A stretch of 64,000 bases of DNA from Rosellinia necatrix. Its lineage: Eukaryota > Ascomycota > Sordariomycetes > Xylariales > Xylariaceae. Positions 54,001 through 64,000 of the stretch are shown piece after piece. The notes below the pieces were generated by a model, which saw only the letters and a list, made by a program, of their open reading frames with translations, was not told the origin of the DNA and did not search any database. A program made the position numbers and the translations under genes. Where the stretch lies: NCBI GenBank assembly GCA_021209875.1, contig JAGYVD010000008.1, forward strand, positions 1,983,501 to 2,047,500, written 5' to 3'. Each line of letters begins with the position of its first letter. Position 1 is the first letter of the stretch.

Positions 54001-56964
54001 TTTAATATATACAGCTTTACTATATTAACTAAGTTTATTTATATTATATTATTTTTATTTATTTTAATAATAGTTTGTATCTGCTAAGTTTTATATTTTT
54101 TTAAAATGTTTTTAGTTTTATTATAAATATATTATTTAAAGTATATATATATATTTTATTTTTAATTTTTATATAAAATATTAACTTAAACTTTTAAGCT
54201 TTAAAAATAATTTTTAAATATATTAAATTTAATATATTTTATTATATTTTAAATATTATTATTAAAATATTTAATTATTTTAAATAAAACAAAAGCTTTT
54301 TAAATATATTAAACTTTTATAATATATAAAAATTATTTATAAATTTTTTAATATTAATATAGCAGCTAATAAGTTTATTTTTTTTATATAATATATATAT
54401 AATTATTGTTTTAATAATTTAATATTATATTTATTTATATTTTTATTATATAATAATATTTTAATAAATTTAATTAATAAAAACATAGCTTTTAAGCTTA
54501 TAAAAATATTATTGCTTTTAATGCTTTTATAATTATTAATATAAATATATAATCTTAATAAAAATTATTGCTATTTTATTATAAAAATTAATATAAATAA
54601 TTTATATTATAATTATAATATATAATAATATTATAATATTAATTATTATTATAACATATTATTTTATTAGCTGTTTTTAATATTAATTTTTATAAATATA
54701 ATAATATTATTATCGCTTTTAAATATAATTAAATTTTATAAAAATTAATAATAGTTTTATTTATATTTATAAAATCTGTTTTTAATAGTAAGTTTAGTTT
54801 TAATTTTTTATAATTTTAGCTTTAATTTAAAAACTTTTAATTTAAATATATAGTTTATTTTTTAGCAATATTTAATTAAAATTAGGTTTTTTTAAAAATA
54901 ATTAAACTTTAAATTTTATTTATTATTATTAATAATTTAAACTGTATTTTTTTATATATAATATAAATTAGTTTAATTAGTTTTATATTATTATTATTAT
55001 AAAACAGCTAGTATTAAAACATATTAAAATAATTTTATTTATATTATTAATTATAACTTATAATTAAAAATATATATATTTTATTAAATATTATTTTATA
55101 TTATATAAAATATTATTTAATATTATATATATTATATTAAATATATTATTAGCTAAAAATAATTTTATTTTATTAAGCTTAAACTAATTATTTTTAATAA
55201 TTATAACAACAGCTTTTATATAATATATTATTTTTAATTATATAAATCAAAAAGCAGTTTTATTTAAAAATTATATATTATAATAATAATATTATATAAT
55301 ATTTAGTTTTTTATTAAATATTTAATAAGTTTATATTAAAAAAATCAGATAAACAGTATTATTTTTTTATTTTTTTTAAAAAATTTTAATAAAAGTTTTT
55401 TTTTTTAATTTTTTTATTATAATATATTTATGCTATAATAAGTTTTATTTTTAAGCTTTTAATTAATTATTATTAATAAATAATAATATTTTATTATTAA
55501 TACTAATATAACTTTTGTTAAAATCTATTATAATTAAACTTATTTATAAAATATTTATTTAAATAATTTTTATATTTAATTATAAATTTTATGTTTTTAT
55601 TTATTATAATTTTTTTATATTTTTATATTTTTATAAATAATATAATATTATATATTTAATATATAGTTTTTATTTTTCAAATTATTATATAAAAAATTCT
55701 ATTATATATTTAAAATTTATTATAGTTTTATATATTATTATAGTTTTAAAAGCGTCCCTAGCTTTTATAAATTTTTATAGTTTTATAACTATGCTGCGCT
55801 ATAAAGTTATTATTTTATTAATTTTTTTAATTAAAAAATATTATTTATTAATTTTATATTAATAAAATAATAGTTTTAATAAAAAAAAAAAAGTTATAAA
55901 ATAAAAATAAAAATTTTTTTTATTATAATGCAGCTATATAATTTTATATATTGTTTATTTTTTTTAATATAATTAAAAACTAGTTTAAATTAATAAATAT
56001 TATTAGTTTTTATATAGCTATTATAAATTTTAATAAAATAAGTTTTATATATAATTATAAAACTATATATTTAAAATAAAACTTAAGTTTTAATAGCTTT
56101 TAATTATAAATATAGCTTATATTTAAATTAATATTTTTATAATATTAGCTGTTTATTATAAAAATAAATAAACGTTTATTTAATAGCGTTTATAATATTT
56201 TTATAATATTTTATTTAAAGTTTATTTAATATATATTTAAAACTAGCGCTTATTATTATTTTAATAAAATTATTTAATATATTTATATATTAAAACTAAA
56301 CATTGTTTTAAAATAACTAAAAAGTTATTTTATAATATTTTTGTTGTAATAAAATTTAAAATTAAAGTTTAAAATTTTAATAAACAGCAATTAGTTTATT
56401 TTTAAATTTAAAGTATTATATAGTTATTTTAAAAAAAGCGGCTATTTAACAGCAAAAATAATATTTTATTAATTTTAATAAATTTATAAAACTAAAAAGC
56501 TTTTCGGCGGAAACTATTAATAAAGAATAAAACTATAAAAAAAATAAGCTGGTATTACAGCAAAATAAAAGCAGATATTACATGTTATAAATAAAAATAT
56601 TTTTAAATTATAGATTATTTTTAAATTATATGTTTATATTTAAATTATAAAATTTTATTAAAAGTTTTATAAATAATGCGTTAATATTAATAACTATAAA
56701 AGTTTATTAATAATAAACTATAAAAATTTAATAATAACATAATAACTTAAAAAAAAAAAAAACTAAAGCTTATCAGAATAAAAAAACAAATATTTTAATA
56801 TAAAAAAAAAAGAAAAGCAGCTAAAAATTAAGCTTAACAAAAAAAACATATTTTTAATTAAATTAAGCAAAATATATTTAAAAAAAACAAGTCTGCTAAA
56901 AAGCTGACCGTTTTATATAAAAAAAAAAAAAAAAGATTAACCGAGGTTATTAGCTACTATATAG

Positions 56965-57147
56965 TAGGCATTAAATAGTTAAAAAAAAATAAAGAATTAA
57001 TTTATTTATTTACTTTTTTAACTAACTAATATATAGTAATTTTTAGAAGCCTTCCGAAAAAAAGGCTTTATTAAAGAAAGCTTTTAAAAGGAAGGCTTTC
57101 CAAAGGAAGGTTTCCCGAGGGAAAGGTTCCGCCAGGATGGCTTCATA
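56965..57147 (+). repeat. T2 right-end tract with iterated palindromic motifs
   Basis: Least mutated of the three copies. From 57043 it is a chain of short imperfect palindromes built on aaggctttcc, including tttcccgagggaaa, which is self-complementary. The other copies show the same array in RIP-mutated form. It ends near atggcttcata, where the truncated LTR-A copy starts. Confidence 0.75.
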
Positions 57148-58487
57148 TAAGCTTATAAAAAAAAAACATATAATTAATTTAATTAATATAAAAACTAAAA
57201 ATTATTATTTACTAGCTTATTAATATAATATATATATAATATAACATGTTTATAAATAAAGCAAAAAAAAAAGCTGTATAAAACATTAATAAAAAGCTGG
57301 CTTATAATAAAACAGGCAAAAAAAACTTTTAAAGTTATTATAAGCAGCGTATAAACAGCTTAAAAATAAAAAATAAAAAAAACTTTTAAAAATAAATAAA
57401 AAAAAAAAAAGTTAAGCAAAAATAAAAAAAAGCATAAATAATATTAAAACTTAATTAATAAAGCTTATAAATAAATAAAAATAACGCTAGGCGCTAAAAA
57501 AAAAAAAAAATTAGCAAATAAAACTAAAAAAATATTATTTTTGTTTTTTATTAATAAAATTAATATAAAAATAACAGCTAAAAATAGCTTGTTTTAATAT
57601 AATAAAAACAAGGGCTTAATTAATTAATAAAAAAATTATAAATAGTTTAAAGCTAACTTTTAATAAATAAAAAAATATAGCTGCATTAATAAGCTAAACT
57701 AACAAGCTAGCTAAAATATAAATAAAAATAAAGCTTAGCTATAATAATAAAAAATAAATATAATATTAATAATAAAACGTTAAACAGTTTATAAAATAAA
57801 ATAAAATTAACTTATAAACAGCTTAAACAATAAATTAAAACATTATAAAAATTAAAATAACTTATAAAACTAGTTATTATTAAAAAAAAAAAAAAGAAAT
57901 AAACAGCTTAAAAGCTTTATATAGCTATATATAAAATAATAAAAAGTAAAGTTTAGCAGAATTTTAAAAATATATAAAAACTAGCAAATAATAAATAACA
58001 AAAATAATATTATAAAACGTTTATAAATAATATTAAAACATTTTAATAAATTAAAGTAATAAAATATATATTTATATATAAATTAAAACTTATAAATAAA
58101 AAAATCTAATAAAAAACTTTTTTTTATGCTAAAAAATTTTATTTATAAATTTAAAATATAGGCATAAAAACTATAAAACGGCTTACAACCAGCCTGCAAC
58201 TTTTTTAAAAAAACGCGAAAAAAAATAATATTATAAGCAATGCTTATAAAAAAATATTAACGCACAAGCTAATATAAGCAAACTATTATATATTTTTATT
58301 TTAAATAATTATTAAATAGTTTATAAAATAATTATTAAACTTAAACTAAGATAACTAAAACTAACCAGATTTATAAAACTATGTTTTATAAGCTATATAA
58401 ATATTATTTATAACTTCTGCTATTTAGCTAAAAAATAGACCTTATTTGCTACTTTAATAAATATACTTTTAGGCATAGCCTATTATA
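57148..58487 (+). mobile_element. Truncated LTR-A copy, 3' part only
   Basis: Inverted relative to 19985-21360 of LTR-A: about 1.08 kb of interior followed by a complete LTR at 58229-58487. A purine-rich tract with gaaaaaaaa just before the LTR (58205-58228) fits a polypurine tract and supports this being the 3' end. The LTR ends tattata, matching the start of the right LTR of LTR-A. The 5' part is missing and the break joins directly to T2, so the T2 end and this fragment may have been joined by rearrangement. Confidence 0.85.
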
Positions 58488-60098
58488 ATAACGTTTAATT
58501 TAACATGTTTATTTATAAAGCAGCATTTAAATAAAACGTATAATATATTTATTTATAACGTTGTTTTTAAAATATTCTGATTTAAAAAAAAACTAATAAA
58601 AGCTTTTAAACTTTATTATTATATTTAAAATATTAATTAACTATTTAATATATTAGCTAAGCTAAATTAAACTATATATTTAATTTAATTAAATTATAAA
58701 TAATAGTTTAACAAGCTTTAGCTGCTTTATTTAGCTTTTAAATATTTAAACTAATATAATATTATTAATTTTAGCTTAAAATTGTTTATATAATTAATAA
58801 AATATTATATTATTAATTATTAATATATAAACAAAACTACAGCTTAAAATATATATGTTTTTTTAACTGTTTAAATATAAAAAAATAGCTAATATTTTAT
58901 TAAACTATATATATAATATAAATAAAATAAATATTAATTAAAGTATAAATAGCAATTATTAAATTATTATATTAAATAACTAATAAAAAAATAAAAATAA
59001 AAATAAATTACTGTTTTAAAATATATTAACGCTTTTAATAATAATTCTTTACTGTTTTTAATTTTTAAAAACGTTAATATATAAAATTAATAGTTTTAAA
59101 TAATAATATTAAAATATAAAATAATTAATAATTTTAAACTTTATTTAATAAATAAATTTATAATTAAATAAATATAAATTAATTTAAAAATATATTTATT
59201 TTATTTTTTAAAGCTTTTATAATAATATATAAATAATATTAATATATAATAAATATAATTTATATATAAATAATAAATTTTAAATTTTTATATAATAAAT
59301 AAAATCGAGTTAATATTTTATAAATTTTATTATAGTTATATTTTATAGCTTTTAAATATTAATATTTTTCTACGGTTAAAAAAGCTAAAAAGCTGCTATA
59401 AAAACTTTAAATATAATATTTAATATTATAAATATAAAAAAACGTTTTATTATATTATTAATAAATTAAACTTAAAATTTTAAATATTTAATAGATTAAA
59501 AACGTTTAAAAACAGTTAAAATATATTTAAAAATTATTTAAAGCAGTTATTATTAAAATATATAATATTAAAACTAAAAAGTTTTAAAATTAGTTTTAAA
59601 AGTTTTTGCTAGTTTAAAACTTTTAATATTAAATTTTTAAATAAAATAGTTTTAATACTGCTTATAATACTTATTAATAATTAAAAACTATATAAAATAA
59701 ATTAAAAATTAAATATTAAAATATTTTTAGCTTTTAAAACTTTATATAAACTATTAATTTATAAAACTTTTAAAGCTTTAAACTAATAAGCTTAAATTAA
59801 TTTTATAAAAAAAGCTTCAAAAACGTTAAACTAACCTGTTAAACAATTAAATAAACGCTTAAAAACAGTTTATAATTATAACTAATATATTAAAAACTAA
59901 ACAAAAATTAAAAAATTAAATTATATATATAAATAAAACTAGCAATTATAATATAATTTCTAACTTTAAAACTATAAATAACAGCTTAATTAAGCCGGCA
60001 AATAAAACATAAAACTATATTATTATTAAAACAGCCGATTAAAAATATATTATTATTAAAATCGGTTAATTAGCTAGTTTTTAATTAAATTAGTTATA
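58488..60098. other. Unassigned AT-rich, RIP-like DNA
   Basis: No second copy noticed in this window, no ORF. The base composition matches the RIP-mutated elements, so its duplicates are probably elsewhere in the genome. It ends abruptly at the GC-normal right flank. Confidence 0.6.
60011..60067 (+). repeat. Two-unit tandem repeat at the AT-block edge
   Basis: Units at 60011-60040 and 60041-60067 share atattattattaaaa followed by a cagccgatt/tcggtt-like end. They differ by C/T changes and a small gap. Confidence 0.7.
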
Positions 60099-60148
60099 TT
60101 TGGGTGGAGTGGCCCGTAAGGGTGTTGCCCGTGGCCTGTGTGGTTAGC

Positions 60149-60382
60149 TTATGGGGCTACCACTCCGGTGATCCTGGTGGCTTGGGTGATCGTAGTAGGT
60201 AGTCTAGGGGTCTGAGCAGTCGTGTCAATAGCGTTCTCGGACCTCAATTGAGCAATGACAAGAAACACATAACGCAAACGCTCGTCATCGATATCGCTTG
60301 AGCGAAGCAGCGACTCATCGTTCTCGATATAAATATATATATTAGGCCTCGAGATGATATGTGGCAACGTCTTGTGTACCTT
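60149..60382 (-). CDS. Possible C-terminal exon of an unknown protein
   Basis: Open on the minus strand to a TAA at 60149-60151. A splice acceptor (atttgtag) lies just before 60382, and a possible donor (gtgcgta) at 60437 gives a 55-bp intron. Within the exon the residues are mixed and protein-like (DDERLRYVFLVIAQLRSEN), unlike the noise frames nearby, and end Thr/Pro-rich. I do not recognise the family. It lies downstream of the pseudogene on the same strand but I could not join the two in frame. It may be the tail of another damaged gene or a chance ORF. Confidence 0.3.
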   Translation of the reverse strand, partial: KVHKTLPHIISRPNIYIYIENDESLLRSSDIDDERLRYVFLVIAQLRSENAIDTTAQTPRLPTTITQATRITGVVAP

Positions 60383-60544
60383 CTACAAATTCTCATCGGG
60401 CGCGCTAAATGGAGAATCTGGCTAAAGTTTTACGCACCTCACAACCCGATGATAATCTCCCGGAATGTTGGCCGACTGTTGGCGTTGAGATCTCCTCGGT
60501 AGACCTCTTAAGTTCTGTATGAATCGTGTCTGTGGGTGCTTAGG

Positions 60545-61597
60545 TTACGGAGCGATTGTAGATGCTTCAACGCTTCCGTTTCTCTTCCGCCACTTGATGC
60601 CCTTGATTGGCTTGCTGGGTTCGGGCGTTGCGTCACGTATGCGTTGTTGTTCCTCAGCATCGGAGAGGAATTGAGAAAAGTCCGCGAAGTTGATATTTAC
60701 GCTTGCAGCGGCTGCACACGCTGGAAGATCTCCCCGTTGCTCCAGAGGCACAAACAGGTTGAAGGGTATCCTGAGGTATCCTTGTACTGCTTAGCCAGCT
60801 TGTTGGAACATCTCTGATTCTACCAATGCCTCTACAACCACGTATTCGGGATCCTCAGGGTCTGGCTTCGATGTAGCCAATGAGACGGATGCGCCGTGGG
60901 CGTATCCCTCAGCGCGCCTCGTCGAGGGTGCCACATAGTCAAGGTCAAAGCTGAGGATAGTGCAACCTGGTGCCTTCGCGAAGTACTCATGCAACTTGTT
61001 CAACAGCGTTTTCTCCCCCTGACTGTATGCTACTTCGAGGAAGAGCGGTGAGATCTTCGCTCCCTTGAAAGCAAGTTGTCCGTCGGGGGACTTGTTGAAG
61101 CCCTTCTTGGTCACAGATGAGTGACCGCCGGCGATGATCATGCGACGGGTCGCTTCGGGCTCGGGGTATTCCTGGGCCACACGGTCTCATCCATTCTCAA
61201 GTATGAACTTTACCGAATCTTGAAAGTTGTCGTGGATAAATGTAGGCATAAGTCGTATTATAAGGTAACATGTGTCGGCAACAAAATGAGACAAGCCAGC
61301 GTGCTCGTTGAGTCGTTCCTGGAGACGGCCGAAAGAGGAGGATCGGCTGAAGTAGAAGGCCGGGTAGCTCTCGGTATGCAGCGCACAAAAGCTAGACCAA
61401 ATGGTCTAGAAAGCGCGTTCTATGATCTCGTCATCGGTGCGCTCGTCGTCGGGGTCGGTGGACTTGGCTTCGGTGTTCGAGCAATCCGCCTGCTGGGGAG
61501 ACGGGAGCGAGGGGGTAGCAGTGCCCTGCTTCTCCCGGCCACAACGACAGCCGTGATCACCACTGAAGCTCATCACGGGTATGGATGTGGATGCCAT
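60545..61597 (-). pseudogene. Unknown-function gene broken by three in-frame stops
   Basis: A single frame runs from ATG at 61597 to TAA at 60545-60547: 350 codons, interrupted only at codon 64 (TAG, 61406-61408), codon 137 (TGA, 61187-61189) and codon 269 (TAA, 60791-60793). Between the stops the sequence is convincingly protein-like: an acidic low-complexity N-terminal part, then a folded-looking region with motifs such as IIAGGHSSVT, PLFLEVAYSQGE and TILSFDLDYV, and a basic C-terminus with KGIKWRKRNG. Each stop needs only one C-to-T or G-to-A change from a sense codon (CAG, TGG or CGA, CAA). I do not recognise the family. The start lies just after a pyrimidine-rich ...cccacag, so an upstream exon is possible. 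Alternatives using very short introns (about 37 bp) to skip the stops looked unlikely. Confidence 0.72.
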
Positions 61598-62096
61598 GCT
61601 GTGGGCAAGAGAAGAGGTGATCGAGTATGGCTGGTTCAGAGGTGCAGCATGTATGCGATCAGAGGCGGGGGGTGGTCATGTTTGCTGCTGGCCTGTAATT
61701 TAGGCCTAGTCGACGTTACCTGAGATAAATCAAAATGAGAGCAAGTGACGAATGAGATGAGGTTGCACGAGTCGCCAGAACCTATAACACCTAATTAACT
61801 TACTACATTTGCCCCTGACAGTTCGCGGCATCTATTGGTTCCTAACTACCTAGTAACTAGGTAATTGGCAGGCTCAATTAACATGAGTATTTGACCTAAG
61901 TGTGGATTCGTGGATGTACATATATTGGCTTGTGATCTAATAAACAGCAAAGTTGATACGTAAGAACGGTTCAGTCCGTAACAAAGCAAAGGAGCGTGAT
62001 ATCGATAAACGATAAACGAGTGTAGGGCCAGAATAGGATCCGCCTTCCCTCAAGACCCAACCCTGGCAAGTCTTCCATGCCCGACTTTCCTCCATC
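61598..62096. other. Intergenic region, no gene seen
   Basis: Lies upstream of the pseudogene and downstream of the Cys-rich gene, both on the minus strand. Open frames on the plus strand here and through the neighbouring genes are antisense shadows. A short near-perfect palindrome (8-bp arms, 1-base loop) lies at 61847-61863. Confidence 0.6.
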
Positions 62097-62608
62097 CTAG
62101 CAGCTGCAGCCGCATGAACCGCAGCCGCTTCCCTCGCCGCAAGGCATGTAATCATGGCACTGCTCATCGGCAGAGCACTTGTACCAGTCGCCGGTGCCCC
62201 CGATGGCGGTCCAGCACCAATGGCCTTGTGCGAGGTCGTCGCCGCACCTCTTCCAGCAGTAGCCTGGCAACACAGTTTCAAATTAGCCCGCCTATTCTCA
62301 TCCATTCCAATCAAAGAGAGTCCGGGTGGTGTGGATATTGTACCTCCGGTGCATCCTGCCACTCTGCCCGTCCAGCAGGCCCTCTTGCTGAGCGAATCCC
62401 CGTCGGAAGGACCAGCGCGGCCCAGCGGGTGCTCAAGGCACGTACGGTATTCGGCCGCGGTCGCGCCTTGGGGTACGGGCATTACGTTGTCGATATCGCC
62501 ACACTCAGCGATCTTGGCGTTGAGCGTGGCGTTCGCCTCTGCCTCTGCCAAAGCGGAGTTGGCCGCGGCACCCAGGAGGATGAAAAGAGAGGCGGTATTG
62601 AGCTTCAT
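62097..62608 (-). CDS. Small secreted cysteine-rich protein (two exons)
   Basis: Exon 1 is 62608-62344 and exon 2 is 62263-62097 (stop TAG). The 80-bp intron (62343-62264) has GTACAA at the donor, a gctaat branch-like site and TTGCCAG at the acceptor. The spliced product has 143 residues. Residues 1-20 form a typical signal peptide (MKLNTASLFILLGAAANSAL). A pro-region with two cysteines (36, 57) ends at Lys-Arg 75-76, a Kex2-type site. The mature part (77-143) holds 12 cysteines, with Gly- and Trp-rich spacing and a C-terminus GCGSCGCSC. Reading through the intron gives a 223-codon frame that loses the Cys pattern, so splicing is strongly favoured. Function unknown: small size, secretion and many disulfides fit a fungal effector, defence-related or antimicrobial-type protein; no family is asserted. 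Confidence 0.85.
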
Positions 62609-62724
62609 TGTGATATAATGACTGAATTATGGCGCTGTTCACAGGATTGTGTGCTTGTTGTATCTGTCGAGGGATGGGTGTCTTGTGAACCTTCATCAGG
62701 GGAAAGTAAGGGGGAAGCCGTGGG

Positions 62725-62731
62725 CTTTATA
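62725..62731 (-). promoter_or_regulatory. Probable TATA box of the Cys-rich gene
   Basis: Reads tataaag on the minus strand, about 117-123 bp upstream of the ATG at 62608, a plausible distance for a fungal core promoter with a 5' UTR of about 80-90 bp. Confidence 0.5.
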
Positions 62732-62743
62732 GACGGATTATCG

Positions 62744-63871
62744 TACTGCTTAGTATTAAGCCGAATCCGTTCATTCATCTATCTTGCTCGCCTTTAGTGA
62801 AGCCTCGGAGCTGACCCAAATGTTGGTTTTACATCGGTACAATGGGCTATTGCAAAGTATCACATTTCAGTGATGCGTCGGAATCCACTTCTTTGCCTAT
62901 AAATAAAGCCTAGTCTCGGGCCAAGAGGCACGAAGGACGATAATCAACGCGACTTCTAACCAGAATCTTACGTTGAGGGGCAAAAACGATATCAGCAATT
63001 ACGTTAGCAATACACCGTAATATTCTGGTGAGCTCTCACAACTAAATCTTCTGTCATAGACAATCAATCTCAGGCGTAGCAAATACGGACCGTATTCAAT
63101 TACGGCTTACTTGCCCATAGAACATATCATAGGGCGCAGGAAATCAGTATATGCAGTTGCATAAGAACGGTATCAGGTTACTTAACTCTACAATCTCAAA
63201 TATCATGTGAGTATATTACTGTTTTCATTATCTACTGCACTAGTAGCCTCGCCAAGATTGGGACCCCTGAATTTCCGGTGATGAAGATGAGCTTTACTAC
63301 GTATTACAACTTTGCCTTCTCGTATCAACTACCCCCTATCACAGATCCAATAAGATGCTGGCCTTCAAAACTTAGATTATACGATTGATTTACATTAGTG
63401 CATCAACGCCCGGAATTGGATCGTCAATGGATAAGGCGAACAGACTTGGGGCCGCCCAGTCCTATGGCATGTTGATCACTTGACTTGTCGCCGTCCCACT
63501 TGCTATGGCCCGCATATCTATATGTGGCCGTTGGCTAACCCTACAAGGAGTACCGTAAATCTTGATATGTAAGATGGCGGTAAGCCAACAGGGCTACTGG
63601 TCCAAGTGCATATCACCTAAGGTTACAATATCAAGCCAAACTAGCCGCGAGTAGTCGCTGTGACTTGCGCAGCGTTCAGAGCTGATTAAATGCCAATCGG
63701 ATATAGAACACCTGGTTCGCTTTTATATTGACAAAAGATGAAGTTTAAGAGCGGTTCAAAATTGTTGACTCCATCCAGCCCTTCTGGTAATTATATCACA
63801 GGCGTCATGGACGCTTTCTAGGCTTGTACGATAACCCATACCACACAACACTCGGGCGAACACCTATATGT
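62744..63871. other. Intergenic region, no gene seen
   Basis: About 1.1 kb of ordinary composition without a protein-like frame on either strand. A tataaata word on the plus strand (62898-62905) is not followed by a start codon with a usable frame, so it is not called a promoter. It separates the Cys-rich gene promoter from the 3' end of the nitrilase-like gene. Confidence 0.6.
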
Positions 63872-64000
63872 TCAGGCAAACTCGACCTGGCTGGCTTCCT
63901 CGGTGTTGACTCTCAATCTGAGAAGGTCAGGGCGGGAGTAGTGGCCGACAATGTCCAGGTTCTGCTTTGCCCGCCACTTCTGCTGGAGGTCCAGATCGGC
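63872..64000 (-). CDS. Probable nitrilase (carbon-nitrogen hydrolase), C-terminal end only
   Basis: The minus strand is open from the window edge to TGA at 63872-63874, giving the last 42 residues. The segment ADLDL...[16 protein letters not shown] matches the pattern I know from the C-terminal part of fungal nitrilases and cyanide hydratases, where an acidic DLDL strand is followed by GHYSRPD and a beta strand. Such enzymes hydrolyse nitriles to acids or amides; the catalytic Glu-Lys-Cys triad lies upstream, outside the window, so activity cannot be judged. The frame is intact, and a short acidic tail (EEASQVEFA) follows. The gene appears undamaged here, unlike the pseudogene nearer the AT block. 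Confidence 0.75.
   Translation of the reverse strand, partial: ADLDLQQKWRAKQNLDIVGHYSRPDLLRLRVNTEEASQVEFA

Larger units (their letters stand above)
43098..57147. mobile_element. Element T copy T2, right part, host of LTR-D
   Basis: Aligns with 10053-17376 of T1 once LTR-D (43631-51049) and its target copy are removed. The first 80 bp (ttattccggtcggcagtaag) and the last 100 bp are less mutated than the rest. It lacks the 683-bp segment of T1. Both parts of T2 together make about 8.2 kb. Confidence 0.78.
400..60098. other. AT-rich RIP-mutated transposon block (AT isochore)
   Basis: Nearly all of this stretch is A/T with almost no ORFs. Aligned copy pairs inside it (R1/R2, T1/T2, the LTRs of each retroelement) differ almost only by C/T and G/A exchanges, with the GC-richer base kept sometimes in one copy and sometimes in the other. 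That is the expected result of RIP acting on both strands of duplicated DNA in the sexual cycle of Pezizomycotina. The right border is abrupt at about 60098/60099; the left border fades over 400-480, inside the first element. The block could be an AT isochore or part of pericentromeric heterochromatin; the window alone cannot decide. Confidence 0.93.

Noticed and set aside
400..60098. Mitochondrial or plastid origin of the AT-rich DNA
   Set aside because: No organellar genes, rRNAs or tRNAs; instead paired repeats with directional C-to-T/G-to-A changes and LTR elements with 5-bp target duplications, flanked by nuclear genes.
60773..60850. A short intron that would remove the TAA at codon 269 of the pseudogene
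   Set aside because: The best GT-AG pair is only about 37 bp and shifts the frame away from the protein-like C-terminus, which continues in the original frame.
61121..61723. 200-codon frame on the plus strand
   Set aside because: Antisense to the pseudogene, whose minus-strand frame has far better protein character and the RIP-type stop pattern.
61937..62608. Unspliced 223-codon reading of the Cys-rich gene
   Set aside because: After codon 88 the unspliced frame becomes Ala-rich and loses the cysteine pattern, while removing an 80-bp GT-AG intron yields a dense Cys-rich C-terminus.
62114..62797. Long plus-strand frames (227 and 154 codons) over the Cys-rich gene
   Set aside because: Antisense shadows in GC-rich DNA; the minus-strand gene has a signal peptide, a canonical intron, a TATA element and a regular cysteine pattern.
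1..64000. Telomere or centromere
   Set aside because: No TTAGGG-type array was seen. A large RIP-mutated block could belong to a centromere, but nothing in the sequence distinguishes this from a dispersed AT isochore, so it is not called.

Overview
The window looks like nuclear DNA of a filamentous ascomycete (Pezizomycotina). About 59.7 kb (roughly 400-60098) is extremely AT-rich, has no credible ORF, and is built almost wholly of transposable-element copies. Wherever two copies can be aligned by eye they differ almost only by C-to-T and G-to-A changes, which is the signature of repeat-induced point mutation (RIP). Short ordinary-GC flanks lie on both sides: 1-359, and 60099-64000, where the only real genes are.

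Layout. R1 (360-6519) is an unidentified element of about 5.6 kb followed by its own miniature derivative, and it carries a small MITE-like insertion. R2 (18907-43097) is an inverted copy of R1, so R1 and R2 form a giant palindrome with arms of about 6 kb. Between them lie a 2 kb segment bounded by 140-bp direct repeats (6524-8512), a complete unidentified element T1 (8513-17376, about 8.9 kb), and the first part of a second head-to-tail copy, T2. R2 sits inside T2, which resumes at 43098 and ends near 57147. A truncated LTR element (57148-58487) and 1.6 kb of unassigned AT-rich DNA complete the block.

Nesting is clear. LTR-A (19985-27531, TSD ctttt) and LTR-B (28626-39286, TSD tatgt) are inserted in R2. 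LTR-C (32200-34910, TSD actag) is a 2.7 kb element inside LTR-B. LTR-D (43631-51049, TSD tttta) is inside T2. The uninterrupted paralogue shows the single-copy empty site for LTR-A, LTR-B and LTR-D, so these ends are defined nearly to the base. In all four LTR elements the outward-facing tips stay GC-rich while the inward-facing ends of the LTRs are heavily mutated.

Right flank. A gene of unknown function on the minus strand (61597-60545) is open for 350 codons except for three in-frame stops, each explicable by one RIP-type transition. Next is a two-exon gene (62608-62097, minus) for a small secreted protein with a signal peptide, a Lys-Arg processing site and 12 cysteines in the 67-residue mature part. 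At the edge (64000-63872, minus) is the C-terminal end of a probable nitrilase. An effector-like gene 2 kb from a RIP-mutated block, with an apparently RIP-damaged gene between them, is the most biologically suggestive feature of the window.
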